DNA of 16,741 nucleotides, taken from assembly GCF_000613305.1 (NCBI RefSeq), contig NZ_BAIO01000019.1, forward strand, positions 1-16,741, read 5' to 3'. Under the pieces are notes generated by a model. The model worked only from the letters and a program-made list of their open reading frames with translations. It made no database searches and was not told where the DNA came from. Origin of the DNA: Komagataeibacter kakiaceti JCM 25156. GTDB lineage: Bacteria; Pseudomonadota; Alphaproteobacteria; Acetobacterales; Acetobacteraceae. Positions 1 to 7,678 of this stretch are shown here, one piece after another. The first letter of the stretch is position 1, and the number at the start of each line of letters is the position of its first letter. A program made the position numbers and the translations under genes.

Positions 1-446
1 CACGCCGTGCGACGCGCCTGTGCCGCGGCCCGGATCATGTCAAGGTCATCCAGCGTGCGATAGACCAGCCCCGCCGTGCCCGTATTGCCCGGAACCGGCG
101 GCACGAACGGCGTGGAGCCGGTGGCAAGGATCAGCGTATCGTAAGGCAGCAGGCCTTTAGCACTTTCCACCATCCGGGCCGCGCGGTCGATGCGTGTCAC
201 CCTGACGCCACGGTGCAGGGTCAGGCCGTGATGGGCATGGAAATCATCCACATGCAGGCGCAGCGCCAGCGCGTCCTGTCCACTCATGTATTCGGTCAGG
301 TGTACGCGGTCATAGGCATCGTGGCGTTCGTCACCAAAAATGTGAATCGCGCAGTCCTCATGCAGACCATGCGCCACAAGCTGTTCGGCACAGTAATGGC
401 CAATCATACCGTTGCCGATGATGACGATGTTTCCCGTTCCGGTCAT
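1..446 (-). CDS. nirB: Assimilatory nitrite reductase [NAD(P)H] large subunit, N-terminal part (runs off window)
   Basis: NirB reduces nitrite to ammonium in the cytoplasm using FAD, siroheme and an Fe-S cluster. Only about 148 N-terminal residues are visible. They contain the FAD-binding Rossmann start IVIIGNGMIGH (residues 7-17), the family block YDRVHLTEYMSG, and the second dinucleotide-side motif LILATGSTPFVPPVPG, all typical of the NirB FAD domain. The frame is open to the window edge. The ATG at 446 has an AGGAGA ribosome-binding site about 7 bases upstream, so the start is well supported. It lies 29 bases behind the porin gene and in the same direction, as the third gene of a narK-porin-nirB unit. 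A related FAD-dependent pyridine nucleotide-disulphide oxidoreductase is possible, but the neighbours favour NirB. Confidence 0.85.
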   Translation of the reverse strand, partial: MTGTGNIVIIGNGMIGHYCAEQLVAHGLHEDCAIHIFGDERHDAYDRVHLTEYMSGQDALALRLHVDDFHAHHGLTLHRGVRVTRIDRAARMVESAKGLLPYDTLILATGSTPFVPPVPGNTGTAGLVYRTLDDLDMIRAAAQARRTA

Positions 447-475
447 GTTCGTTTCTCCTGTCATACGATCGGCGG

Positions 476-2116
476 TCAGAATTTGAATTCCATGGTCTGC
501 ATGTAGAACGCCCCGTCCTTCGCCCCCGCGTGGTGCATCCCCTGCGATGCGACGAAGCCTGCGATATCGTGCGTCCATGTCCAGTGGGGCGCGAAATTCC
601 ACGCAAGCTGGGTCTGGGGCGTGGTACCGATGAAGCCGCCCGACAGGCCGTTGCGCCAGCCATAGATCCTGCCGGTGCCATACACTGCATCCTGCGTGCT
701 TTCGCGCCAGAAAACGGGGACATGCAGCTTGAGATGCAGGTTCGCCCGTGGCGCTGCCGTAATGACCGGCCCGATGCCGACCAGGTTCTGCGATGTCAGG
801 GCCAGTGTCACGTCATTATAATACGGCAGCGGGAAATAGGGTGTGGCAAACGTGCCGACCGCGCCGTCCTGACTGTGATAGGATCCGCCTGAAAACAGGT
901 CGCCCTGCAGGGCGACGGATGGTTTCGCCTTCAGACCCTTCGCCGTCCATCCCAGTGTCCCGTTGACGGCGTAGGCCCGTACCGGGCGTGTCGTCCCCCC
1001 ACCGGCGGGACGGAATTCGCCGCCCTGAAACACACCCGTCAGGCTGATATCGAAGGGGCCGACATTCCCCCACACGCGCGCGCCGATATTGTCGCGGCGG
1101 GTCGATCCGGCCTGCGTGCTCGTTGTGGTGGCGAGCGCCGCTGATGCGCCGTTGAACAGGTAGCCAATGAAGAACACATCAGCAAAAATCTGGCTTTTCT
1201 GCCCCATGACCGAAAACTTCGGCAGCGCCGTAGATGTATAGATCCCATACATCCGGGCGTTGTAGTTCGTGCCATCGGCAAAGACATTGCGTGGCAGCTT
1301 GTTGGTCTGCATGAAATCGAACAGGTCGAGCCGGAAGGATTTCCACACTGCATAACCGCGAAAGCCATCCCATGACTGCTGGGCATTGGTCAGGTCGCGC
1401 GCGGACTGCATGGTAACGGGGGCATCGAGAAAGATCTGGCGACCACCGATCACGCCCATCCGCGCCCCCAGCATCCTGCCTTTCACCTCCAGAATGCCCT
1501 GCTGGAGATCCAGCCGTTCGCGCTGCACCCCGGTCTGGTAACCATAATAGTTCGATCCCCCGGCTTCACCCCACAGGAACTCGGCATAGGCATGGACATG
1601 TTCACCCAGATGCAGGTCAGCGCCATACTGGCTGCGCAGCAACACGCGGCTGGCGTTGGTCTTGCCTGCGGCTCCCATCATCGGCTGATTTTCAAAGGCG
1701 TAGCGCAGCCGTTCCTCCCCATTGATGGACAGCCAGATATCGCCTTTATCTGTCAGGGGGATGTATTTCAGGCGGTTGAACCAGTCGTTTCGTCGCTGTT
1801 CCGGTGGTGTATTGACAATATCGCTCCAGTCCTCGGCCCAGCGCGCCTGACCAAAACCACTCACGGTGCCGAACCCGGCCGCAGCCCCCTTGCCTGCGTT
1901 GAAGACACCCCAGTCAGGGCTGTGTGGCAGTGTCGCGCGGTGGATGGTCGCTTTTTCAGGCGGACGGGACGAGGTTGGCAGGATACTGGTTGCCGTGACA
2001 CCCGCGGTGGGTGCAGTGTCGGCGCAGGCTGCATGCCCGGTACACAGGCTGGCAAGAAAGGTGGTGAAGCCGACCGTCAGCGAAGCGGGCCGGAGCACGT
2101 CGGAAATACAGGTCAC
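476..2116 (-). CDS. Alginate-export-family outer-membrane porin in the nitrate operon
   Basis: The product is probably an outer-membrane beta-barrel of the alginate_exp family (AlgE-like), here most likely a diffusion channel for nitrate or nitrite rather than for alginate. The mature protein has the family features: a block LSINGEERLRYAFEN near the barrel start, alternating aromatic/polar strands, an RQIFLDAPVTMQSARDLTNA block, and a C-terminal beta strand ending in Phe (MQTMEFKF). I place the start at the GTG at 2116, not further upstream. It is preceded by AGGA at suitable spacing, gives a 546-residue protein, and puts a signal peptide at the N-terminus (hydrophobic core about residues 11-25, likely cleavage after HAACA, residue 32). 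Longer in-frame starts would overlap narK and bury the signal. It begins 22 bases after the narK stop and precedes nirB by 29 bases, so the three genes are probably one transcript. The transport substrate is inferred from context only. Confidence 0.8.
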   Translation of the reverse strand: MTCISDVLRPASLTVGFTTFLASLCTGHAACADTAPTAGVTATSILPTSSRPPEKATIHRATLPHSPDWGVFNAGKGAAAGFGTVSGFGQARWAEDWSDIVNTPPEQRRNDWFNRLKYIPLTDKGDIWLSINGEERLRYAFENQPMMGAAGKTNASRVLLRSQYGADLHLGEHVHAYAEFLWGEAGGSNYYGYQTGVQRERLDLQQGILEVKGRMLGARMGVIGGRQIFLDAPVTMQSARDLTNAQQSWDGFRGYAVWKSFRLDLFDFMQTNKLPRNVFADGTNYNARMYGIYTSTALPKFSVMGQKSQIFADVFFIGYLFNGASAALATTTSTQAGSTRRDNIGARVWGNVGPFDISLTGVFQGGEFRPAGGGTTRPVRAYAVNGTLGWTAKGLKAKPSVALQGDLFSGGSYHSQDGAVGTFATPYFPLPYYNDVTLALTSQNLVGIGPVITAAPRANLHLKLHVPVFWRESTQDAVYGTGRIYGWRNGLSGGFIGTTPQTQLAWNFAPHWTWTHDIAGFVASQGMHHAGAKDGAFYMQTMEFKF

Positions 2117-2138
2117 GGGATACGTTCCTGATCTGATA

Positions 2139-3380
2139 TTATGAAGAGGCGGCGGCATCGGCTTCAGCCGACATCCGGGGCCGTTCAGTCGCCCAGCGGC
2201 GGCGGCACACGCCAACACAGGCAAACGCCACCAGCGCAACCGCGGCAAAGCCCAGGAAGCCGGGACCGTAAGAGCCCGTGGCCTGCCGCGCGGCCCCCAG
2301 CGATGATGCCAGATAGAACCCGCCTACCCCGCCGCTCATGCCCACCAGTCCGGTCAGGATACCGACCCGGCTGGGGAAACGCGTGGGCACAAGCTGGAAT
2401 ACCGCGCCATTGCCCAGACCCAGCACGACCATGCCTAGGAAAAAGGCCGGAAAAGCCAGCCAGATCGTGGGCAGGCCGAAGCCGATCACGGCAAAGATGG
2501 CGACCGCAAGCGCGAACAGAATGCTCAGGGCACGCTCGCCCCCGATCCGGTCGGCCATGGCGCCCCCCAGCGGACGCACGAAGGATCCGACAAACACGAC
2601 CAGCGCCGTGCAGCTTCCGGCAATGGCGGGCGGCAGGCCGTACTGGTCGTTGAAATAGATGGTCAGGAACGAGGCAAGCCCCACAAAACCGCCGAATGTC
2701 ACGCTATAAAAGAACATCAGCAGCCAGCAGTCGCCATTATGTAGGACAGGCAGCCAGGTCACCAGCCCCCCGGTGGAGCGGCGCTGCGGCGGTTCACTGG
2801 CCAGGAACACAAAGGCGACCAGCACGGCGGTCAGTGGCAGCGTCGCCAGCCCCAGCACATTGACCCAGCCATAAAGCACGGCCAGGCCGGGCGCGAACAG
2901 CGAAGCGAGCGCCGTTCCCGAATTACCGGCCCCGGCAATGCCCAGCGCCGTGCCCTGATATTGTGGCGGATACCATGCAGAGGCGAGCGGCAGCGCAATG
3001 GCAAACGACGCCCCGGCAACGCCCAGCACAAGTGCGACCCCGAACAGTGCGCCATAGCTGTGCGGCGCGATCAGCCATGTCAGGAACAATCCGGCAATAA
3101 CAAGAATCTGGGCGCCAATCGCGACCCGGCGCGGCCCGAAGTGATCGACCAGCGCGCCCGCCAGCACACGCAGGAGCGCACCCGCCAGAACCGGGGTCGC
3201 GACCAGCAGCCCCTTCTGACCAGCATTCAGATGCAGGTCGTGAGCAATCGAAATTCCCAGCGGGCCAAGCAGAACCCACACCATGAAAGAGACATCGAAG
3301 TACAGGAACGCCGCAAGAAGGGTACGCGGGTTTCCGGCTTTGAGGAATCCTTTGTCCACGTCATCGCATCCAGCCCCCAT
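2139..3380 (-). CDS. narK: NarK/NasA-type nitrate/nitrite transporter (MFS)
   Basis: This is a major facilitator superfamily inner-membrane permease of about 413 residues with about 12 hydrophobic segments. It matches the nitrate/nitrite porter family: it opens with AGNPRTLLAAFLYFDVSFMV, has the family block GIAGAGNSGTALASLFAP (about 148-165) and a second glycine-rich signature VLGLGNGAVFQLVPTRFP in the C-terminal half. Arg71 (ALLRVLAG) and the Arg in SFVRPLGGAMADRIGG match the substrate-binding arginines known in NarK. It would bring in nitrate or nitrite for NirB. The start is uncertain: ATG at 3380 has no strong ribosome-binding site, and GTG at 3359 (giving MDKGFLKAGN) is equally consistent with the family's usual length. 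It is the first gene of the narK-porin-nirB unit. Confidence 0.88.
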   Translation of the reverse strand: MGAGCDDVDKGFLKAGNPRTLLAAFLYFDVSFMVWVLLGPLGISIAHDLHLNAGQKGLLVATPVLAGALLRVLAGALVDHFGPRRVAIGAQILVIAGLFLTWLIAPHSYGALFGVALVLGVAGASFAIALPLASAWYPPQYQGTALGIAGAGNSGTALASLFAPGLAVLYGWVNVLGLATLPLTAVLVAFVFLASEPPQRRSTGGLVTWLPVLHNGDCWLLMFFYSVTFGGFVGLASFLTIYFNDQYGLPPAIAGSCTALVVFVGSFVRPLGGAMADRIGGERALSILFALAVAIFAVIGFGLPTIWLAFPAFFLGMVVLGLGNGAVFQLVPTRFPSRVGILTGLVGMSGGVGGFYLASSLGAARQATGSYGPGFLGFAAVALVAFACVGVCRRRWATERPRMSAEADAAASS

Positions 3381-3519
3381 CCATCAGATAGGACGGAGAC
3401 GCCTTTTTCAGGCACGGAGACCCACGTTGGCCGTCCGGGTGTCGTCGTGATCGTTTGTGCCATTTCCACGTCGTTCACCGCCATTGATGAACGCGCTTTT
3501 CAGGAAACCTGACTGATTA

Positions 3520-3550
3520 TTTATGTGCACACGGAACAATGCGATGTCAA
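3520..3550 (-). promoter_or_regulatory. Possible sigma-70-type promoter of narK
   Basis: Reading on the minus strand, a perfect -35 hexamer TTGACA lies at 3550-3545. A weak -10 candidate follows, CACATA with a 17-base spacer or CATAAA with a 19-base spacer (3527-3520), in an AT-rich stretch. It sits about 140 bases upstream of the narK ATG and would leave a leader of about 130 bases. The -10 is poor, so this may depend on an activator. I found no convincing sigma-54 (-24/-12) element or FNR-type palindrome here. Confidence 0.3.
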
Positions 3551-3762
3551 AACATTTTTCTCATTTTGTCATTCGCGCCACGGCTGAAAGCTCCAGCACG
3601 CAATGCCAGTCCAGTGCCCACGCGCGGAAGAAGCATCCTGATGGTGTCGGTAACAAAATGCCTCCGGGCCGGCATGAAAGCATCCGGCTGGCGTTGCATA
3701 TGGATAGAAATACTGGCGGACAGCTGTCTGCTTCAAAGGCAGGATAATGCTACGGCATATCG

Positions 3763-3921
3763 TCAGTTAAAGATGATAATGATTGAGGCGAACTGAACGG
3801 CTGCAAGAAAAGTAGAGTTGAGCCTGCTTTTCCAGAAATGGTTTTGCAGGAGCGATACCGACTTCCCGACCCGGTGTGATGTCGAGTTCCATCGGTCATC
3901 ACGCAAACCAAAGCGCCGCAT
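3763..3921 (-). pseudogene. Collapsed IS5-family transposase remnant
   Basis: A 52-codon frame starts MRRFGLRDDRW, which closely resembles the N-terminus of IS5-family transposases of Acetobacteraceae (consensus of the type MRxFGLxDxQWxRI). It ends FLAAVQFASIIIIFN, which resembles the C-terminal tail of the same family. The roughly 200 residues expected between them, including the DDE catalytic residues, are absent, so this looks like an internally deleted copy. No clear terminal inverted repeats or target duplication could be assigned. The call rests on two short end motifs and could be coincidence. Confidence 0.45.
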
Positions 3922-3986
3922 CTGTCTGCTTCCCCGAAAACCGAGAGAACAATCAGCACAGACAGCCAGAAAGTACAATCTTCATG

Positions 3987-4009
3987 CGTCACTCAGGACT
4001 TGACTGACG
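3987..4009. repeat. Imperfect inverted repeat behind the nitronate monooxygenase gene
   Basis: The arms CGTCACTCA and TGACTGACG pair over nine bases with one mismatch around a five-base centre. It lies about 15 bases past the TAA of the gene at 4024-5094. It could form a transcript hairpin, but no T-run follows on the minus strand, so it is not a standard intrinsic terminator. It may equally be a protein-binding palindrome. Confidence 0.35.
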
Positions 4010-4023
4010 ACACGCTGTAGCGA

Positions 4024-5094
4024 TTACGTCACAAAACAACCAGCCTCTCGCAACTCTTCCTTCAGTTTGTCTATGAGTTGACCCGCTGGCATGGCCCGCG
4101 CCAGAGGCGCTCCCTGACCGGCCCAATAAGCACCAAAACCACTTTCGCCACAGTTTCTGGCAGCTTTATTGAGTGCTTTCCCCGCATCATAAGCAATGGG
4201 ATAATCGGGAACCGGTGGTATACCGACACTGTCTCTCAGACCCGTAAACCGGTTTTGGAGACAACGCGCAGGACGTCCTGAAATGAGATCTGTCATGCGT
4301 GTGTGAAAGGCGGCTGGTCCCGCCAGAGCCTTTCGGTATGTTTCGTCCGCGTCTGTCTCCGGGCAGAGAATGAAGGCCGTGCCCATCTGTGTGGCGACGG
4401 CACCCAAGGCTAGGGCGGCCACCATGCCTGCGCCATCCATGATACCGCCAGCGGCAATTACCGGAATGCGGCATTTGCGCACAAGAAGGCGGGTCAGGGC
4501 AAATGTTCCCAGTGCATCGTCGTGACCTGCTGGATCGAAAATGCCACGATGGCCGCCCGCCTCGATCCCTTGCGCTACAATCGCATCCATTCCTGCGGTC
4601 TCGGCAGCGCGGGCTTCCTCCAGACTGGTGACTGTTACCAGCAAAACAGTACCTGTTGCTTTCAGGGCCAGGATCTTCTCAGACGAAGGAAGCCCGAAAT
4701 GGAAACTGACGACTGGCGGCTTCATATGCACAAGCATGTCGAGCATGTCCGGATCATCATTGAAGCTTCGGTATATGGGATGCAGTCTGGCTGGCGGGAC
4801 TGCATTGAACTCGGTGAACAGCGGTTTCAGCCATGCCAGCCAGCCCCTGTCGCGGGCCGGGTCGATTTCCGGTGCCTTGTGCGCAAACAGATTGACGTTG
4901 AAGGGAGCTTTTGTCTGCTGTCGTATCTGACAGATCATGTTATGTGCGACTGTAGCGCCAGCGGCCCCTACCCCGATTGAACCAAGTGCTCCGGCCTGAG
5001 ACACCGCAGCGGCAAGGGCCGGAGTGGAGACCCCTGCCATCGGTGCCTGTACCAATGGAATCGTAAGGCCGAGCTGTTCAGGCCAGTTCATCAT
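4024..5094 (-). CDS. Nitronate monooxygenase family protein (2-nitropropane dioxygenase-like)
   Basis: This is a predicted FMN-dependent TIM-barrel enzyme of 356 residues, the usual length of the family, which oxidises alkyl nitronates to carbonyl compounds and nitrite. The N-terminal QAPMAGVSTP (16-25) and the FMN-phosphate-binding parts are present: QGIEAGGHRG (175-184), which includes the His expected in the active site, then IPVIAAGGI (210-218) and GAVATQMGTAFI. Tandem ATG codons at 5094 and 5091 both give a sensible start, and GGGAA upstream is a weak ribosome-binding site. It stands alone between two spacers on the same strand as the nitrate genes. Released nitrite could feed NirB, which is inference. 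Some members act on other substrates (enoyl-ACP reductase-like FabK proteins share the fold), so the substrate is not proven. Confidence 0.82.
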   Translation of the reverse strand: MMNWPEQLGLTIPLVQAPMAGVSTPALAAAVSQAGALGSIGVGAAGATVAHNMICQIRQQTKAPFNVNLFAHKAPEIDPARDRGWLAWLKPLFTEFNAVPPARLHPIYRSFNDDPDMLDMLVHMKPPVVSFHFGLPSSEKILALKATGTVLLVTVTSLEEARAAETAGMDAIVAQGIEAGGHRGIFDPAGHDDALGTFALTRLLVRKCRIPVIAAGGIMDGAGMVAALALGAVATQMGTAFILCPETDADETYRKALAGPAAFHTRMTDLISGRPARCLQNRFTGLRDSVGIPPVPDYPIAYDAGKALNKAARNCGESGFGAYWAGQGAPLARAMPAGQLIDKLKEELREAGCFVT

Positions 5095-5421
5095 CGTTTC
5101 CCATTGCGCAAACCAGTTTTCTTCTTGCCCTGATAGTAATGCATGGCGCTAATTACGGCATTCAAAACCATATCATCGCACCTTTGCTTCCGCTCTGGCT
5201 TATGCGCATGAAGGCTCGACCAGAATCTGCCTGCTCGGTCCCCTCACGCGGCACGGTCTCCCGTTGCTTCAGGTTTTCCTGAACCTGTCCGGACTTTCCC
5301 TGAACAGATGACTATGCCCTGTTATGTGCTGGATACGCTGTGGAATGCCTGCGCTACGAACAGGCCGACGCGGGATCTCTTTATCCAATGGCCTGATAGT
5401 AAAGAACGCAACCTGCTGCGC
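5095..5421. other. Spacer between photolyase and nitronate monooxygenase genes
   Basis: No convincing gene is seen in these 327 bases. They contain a small hairpin (5268-5283), the palindrome GTCCGGAC (5287-5294) and two copies of CCTGAAC. A short plus-strand frame ending at 5396 (tail GYAVECLRYEQADAG) could be the end of a lost gene, but it has no start and matches nothing I recognise. No clear promoter for the monooxygenase was found. Confidence 0.5.
5268..5283. repeat. Small hairpin, six-base stem and TTTT loop
   Basis: TTCAGG and CCTGAA are perfectly complementary around a four-base loop. It lies about 140 bases beyond the photolyase stop. There is no T-run behind the stem on the minus strand, so a terminator role is doubtful. 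Confidence 0.3.
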
Positions 5422-6840
5422 TCAGCTCATCCCTTTACCGTATGCTGCGGTATTGCCCATCGTTTTCCATGCATTCAGGGCCCGTTCGCGCGCCAGTCGG
5501 TGGTCCACGATCGGTGCCGGATAGCCACGCGGGGTTTCGCTTTCCCATGGCGCATGAATGGCCTCATCGGATAGGTGGGCGAGTTCAGGCACCCAGCGAC
5601 GGATGTAAGCCCCACCCGGGTCGAATTTCCGGGATTGAAGCACCGGGTTCATGATGCGGAAATAGGGCGCGGCATCCACGCCGGTTCCGGCACTCCACTG
5701 CCAGTTCATCGGGTTGCTGGCCGGATCATGATCAACCAGTGTATCCGCGAACCACTGTTCCCCCTGCCGCCAGTCAATCAACAGGTGCTTTACAAGAAAG
5801 GACGCGACAACCATGCGCACGCGGTTATGCATCCAGCCTGTACGCCACAGTTCCCGCATGCCGGCATCCACCAGTGGATACCCCGTCTGGCCCTGTTGCC
5901 ACCGCGCAAGCCCGGCAGGATCGTCACGCCACGGCATGGCGTCAAATTCGGGCCGCAGGTTTCGCGTCGCCATATCCGGGGTGGAAAACAGCAGCGACCA
6001 TGCGAAATCCCGCCATGCGAGCTCCATAAGGAACCGTTCGGGAAAACCCTGTGCCGCAGCACCATGCCATATTTGCGTGGCAGTGACATGGCCAAAACGC
6101 AGGAAGGGGGACAGGCGTGAACTTGCGTTCTTCGCAGGGAAATCCCGCGTGGCTGCATAAGTGCCCAATCCGTCGCGCATAAAATGGGCGAAACGGTTGT
6201 GCGCGTTCCCTTCTCCAGGCATCCACATTTCTTGCAACCCACCGGTCCAGTCGGGCCGGGTGGGGAGAAGGCCGTAATCCCCCTGTGGCGGGAGCAGTCC
6301 GGCAGGTTGGGACGTGAACGGGGCAAAGGCCAGTTTTTCGGGCGCGGGCGCTGGCGGAAAAGACGTTGGATGCGTCTCCCGCATGCCGCGCCAGAAGGCG
6401 GTAAAGATTTTATATTGCCCGCCTGCGCGCGTGCGGATGCACCATGGTTCATGCAGCAGCCCGCTGGGAAAGCTGTGGACGGCAATCCCCTGTGTTCTGA
6501 GCCCAGCCTTGATGGCTGTATCCGTCTCACGCCCCTGCAGGTCGTAACGGCGGTTCCATACAACCGTATCCGCACCGGTCCGCCTTATGATTTCCGCCAG
6601 CACCTGACCTGCGGGGCCACGAAAAACATGCAGGCTTCCGCCCATCTTGCGCAGGTCGCCATCAAGCGAACGGATGGCCCGATCCAGCCACCACCGCGCG
6701 GCCGCGCCGGGCAGGTGTGCCTCATCCAGAATCACGACACATAGTATTGGCTTCTGTCGCTTTTCCGCTTCCAGCAATGCGCGATTATCGGCAAGGCGGA
6801 AATCATTGCGAAACCAGACGATGGTAGGCGCGTATGTCAG
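5422..6840 (-). CDS. phrB: Deoxyribodipyrimidine photolyase (class I CPD type), unusual or broken start
   Basis: This is a light-driven DNA repair flavoenzyme that splits cyclobutane pyrimidine dimers. The N-terminal antenna domain begins with the family motif TIVWFRNDFRLADNRAL. The C-terminal FAD domain carries GYPLVDAGMRELWRTGWMHN followed by RVRM, and DPASNPMNWQWSAGTG, the two photolyase signatures. About 472 residues, normal for the class. The start is a problem. No ATG or GTG is in frame before the N-terminal motif. Either a CTG at 6840 is used (AGGAG lies 7 bases upstream, giving MTYAPTIVWF), or the ATG at 6845-6843 is the start and one base is missing from the GG/CC run near 6840-6842 (ATGGCCCTG read as ATGGCCTG). 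A TTG at 6777 would cut off the conserved N-terminus and is unlikely. Flanked by IS remnants on its upstream side. Confidence 0.9.
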   Translation of the reverse strand: MTYAPTIVWFRNDFRLADNRALLEAEKRQKPILCVVILDEAHLPGAAARWWLDRAIRSLDGDLRKMGGSLHVFRGPAGQVLAEIIRRTGADTVVWNRRYDLQGRETDTAIKAGLRTQGIAVHSFPSGLLHEPWCIRTRAGGQYKIFTAFWRGMRETHPTSFPPAPAPEKLAFAPFTSQPAGLLPPQGDYGLLPTRPDWTGGLQEMWMPGEGNAHNRFAHFMRDGLGTYAATRDFPAKNASSRLSPFLRFGHVTATQIWHGAAAQGFPERFLMELAWRDFAWSLLFSTPDMATRNLRPEFDAMPWRDDPAGLARWQQGQTGYPLVDAGMRELWRTGWMHNRVRMVVASFLVKHLLIDWRQGEQWFADTLVDHDPASNPMNWQWSAGTGVDAAPYFRIMNPVLQSRKFDPGGAYIRRWVPELAHLSDEAIHAPWESETPRGYPAPIVDHRLARERALNAWKTMGNTAAYGKGMS

Positions 6841-7019
6841 GCCATCTCTCCTTTACCCCGGCGTAAGAAAACAGGATGAAATGATTATGACACAGGATGC
6901 AACCGGACAACATGCCGATGGTAAGCCCGGCGCGGAGCGGGCAAATACCGGAACCCATATTCCGGCATGAGCCATGCCCGGACCAATATATTCATGAAAG
7001 TCGCCAGATTGGTTCCAGG

Positions 7020-7032
7020 GCCTGTCAGGCCT
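7020..7032. repeat. Near-perfect palindrome beside the IS remnants
   Basis: GGCCTGTCAGGCC is a perfect six-base inverted repeat with a one-base centre, 32 bases before the IS5-like fragment. It could be part of an old element end, but I could not find a matching partner. Confidence 0.25.
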
Positions 7033-7063
7033 TGAATGACAGAACGGACTGCATGGCTGTTTA

Positions 7064-7320
7064 TGATGAGCACGATGCGGTCTGTCTTTTCTGATCAGGC
7101 CTGGTCTGTATGGGAGCCGCTGATCGAGGAAGTCCGCCCCAAGGGCAAGACCCCGCCGAGGAATCTTCGGCGGACGATCTCCGCGATTTTCTGGCGCCAT
7201 CAGAATGCCGCGCCCTGCCAAGCGCACGAATTACCGTGTGCCTACGCCCTGCTTGACGATCTGCCACACCCACCGATCTATGTCGTCTGCGATCGCGGGT
7301 ACGCCTGGGCGTGGTGTTGA
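7064..7320 (+). pseudogene. IS5-family (IS427-like) transposase remnant, internally deleted
   Basis: The first half reads FSDQAWSVWEPLIEEVRPKG followed by RRTISAIFWRHQN, the typical N-terminal domain of this transposase family. After the HQN at about 7204 the sequence jumps to AHELPCAYALLDDLPHPPIY and VVCDRGYA, which is from the middle of the DDE domain. The roughly 100 residues between, and everything after DRGYA, are missing. The frame stops at 7320. It is one of the few plus-strand features and certainly non-functional. It abuts a second transposase fragment of a different family. Confidence 0.7.
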
Positions 7321-7520
7321 TCGACGGCACGAAAATCGATGCCGATGCCTCGAAATACCGTTCAGTGCGCTATGACCGGATCAAGGCACTGTCAGAAGAA
7401 CTCGCCCGACGGGAAACGCTGAAAGCGAAGCTGGACGCAGCCTGCGCCTGGCTGGAAGCTGATGCCAGGGAACAGGCTGAAACGGCACGTCCGGCCTACG
7501 AGCAAAAAAGCCGCCTATAA
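7311..7520 (+). pseudogene. IS1182-type transposase remnant
   Basis: The frame reads VLIDGTKIDADASKYRSVRY and then LARRETLKAKLDAACAWLEA and ARPAYEQK, matching the central linker region of IS1182-type transposases (which carry a block like VALDGTKIxANASKHRSVRYDR). About 25 residues appear deleted after DRIKAL, and both the N-terminal domain and the catalytic C-terminal domain are absent. Just beyond the stop, another frame (AAYNAKTG near 7510-7535) continues the family sequence for a few residues, showing a further frame break. It overlaps the end of the IS5-like fragment, so one element probably inserted into or recombined with the other. Confidence 0.65.
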
Positions 7521-7623
7521 TGCGAAAACAGGATGTCGCGGCGGGGGGTGATGATCTGGCAACGTAAACGGCAGGCGCTCCGGATGCGGCCACTGCGGCG
7601 ATAAGGTATGAATATTGATGAAA

Positions 7624-7678
7624 GACAGTAAAAATTTCGGGGTACCGCCGTTTTTTTAAAATCTGCACTGATACTGTC
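7624..7678. repeat. Inverted repeat at the 3' end of the Nit1C operon, possible weak terminator inside
   Basis: GACAGTA (7624-7630) and TACTGTC (7672-7678) are seven-base inverted repeats straddling the region just after the last operon gene. The last two bases of the right arm fall inside its stop codon. Between them lies CGG-GGTACCG-CCG flanked by AAAAATTT and a run of seven Ts, so a weak stem with A/T flanks exists in both directions. It could end transcription of the operon, but the three-base stem is poor. It may instead be an old element end. Confidence 0.3.

Larger units (their letters stand above)
3381..4023. other. Gene-poor spacer between narK and the nitronate monooxygenase gene
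   Basis: This stretch of about 640 bases has lower GC than its surroundings and no convincing intact gene. It holds the narK leader and possible promoter (near 3520-3550), a collapsed IS5-type transposase remnant (3763-3921), and an inverted repeat at 3987-4009 just after the stop of the downstream-reading monooxygenase gene. Short open frames at 3523-3796 on the plus strand have no recognisable motif and no good ribosome-binding site. Confidence 0.6.

Noticed and set aside
358..1386. Several minus- and plus-strand frames overlapping the porin gene
   Set aside because: They lie in other frames of a well-supported porin, show arginine- and cysteine-rich low-complexity composition typical of GC-rich shadows, and have no motifs.
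2117..2248. Longer porin start reaching to 2248
   Set aside because: It would overlap narK by about 110 bases and bury the signal peptide. The GTG at 2116 has a ribosome-binding site and gives a normal exported N-terminus.
5307..5396. Short plus-strand frame with a protein-like tail before the photolyase end
   Set aside because: An in-frame stop lies just upstream, there is no start, and no family is recognisable. It could be a lost gene's end, but the evidence is too thin.
6880..6970. 29-codon plus-strand frame (MIMTQDATGQHADGK onward) divergent from the photolyase
   Set aside because: It has an acceptable AGGA upstream, but it is short, hydrophilic and without recognisable relatives. Chance is likely.
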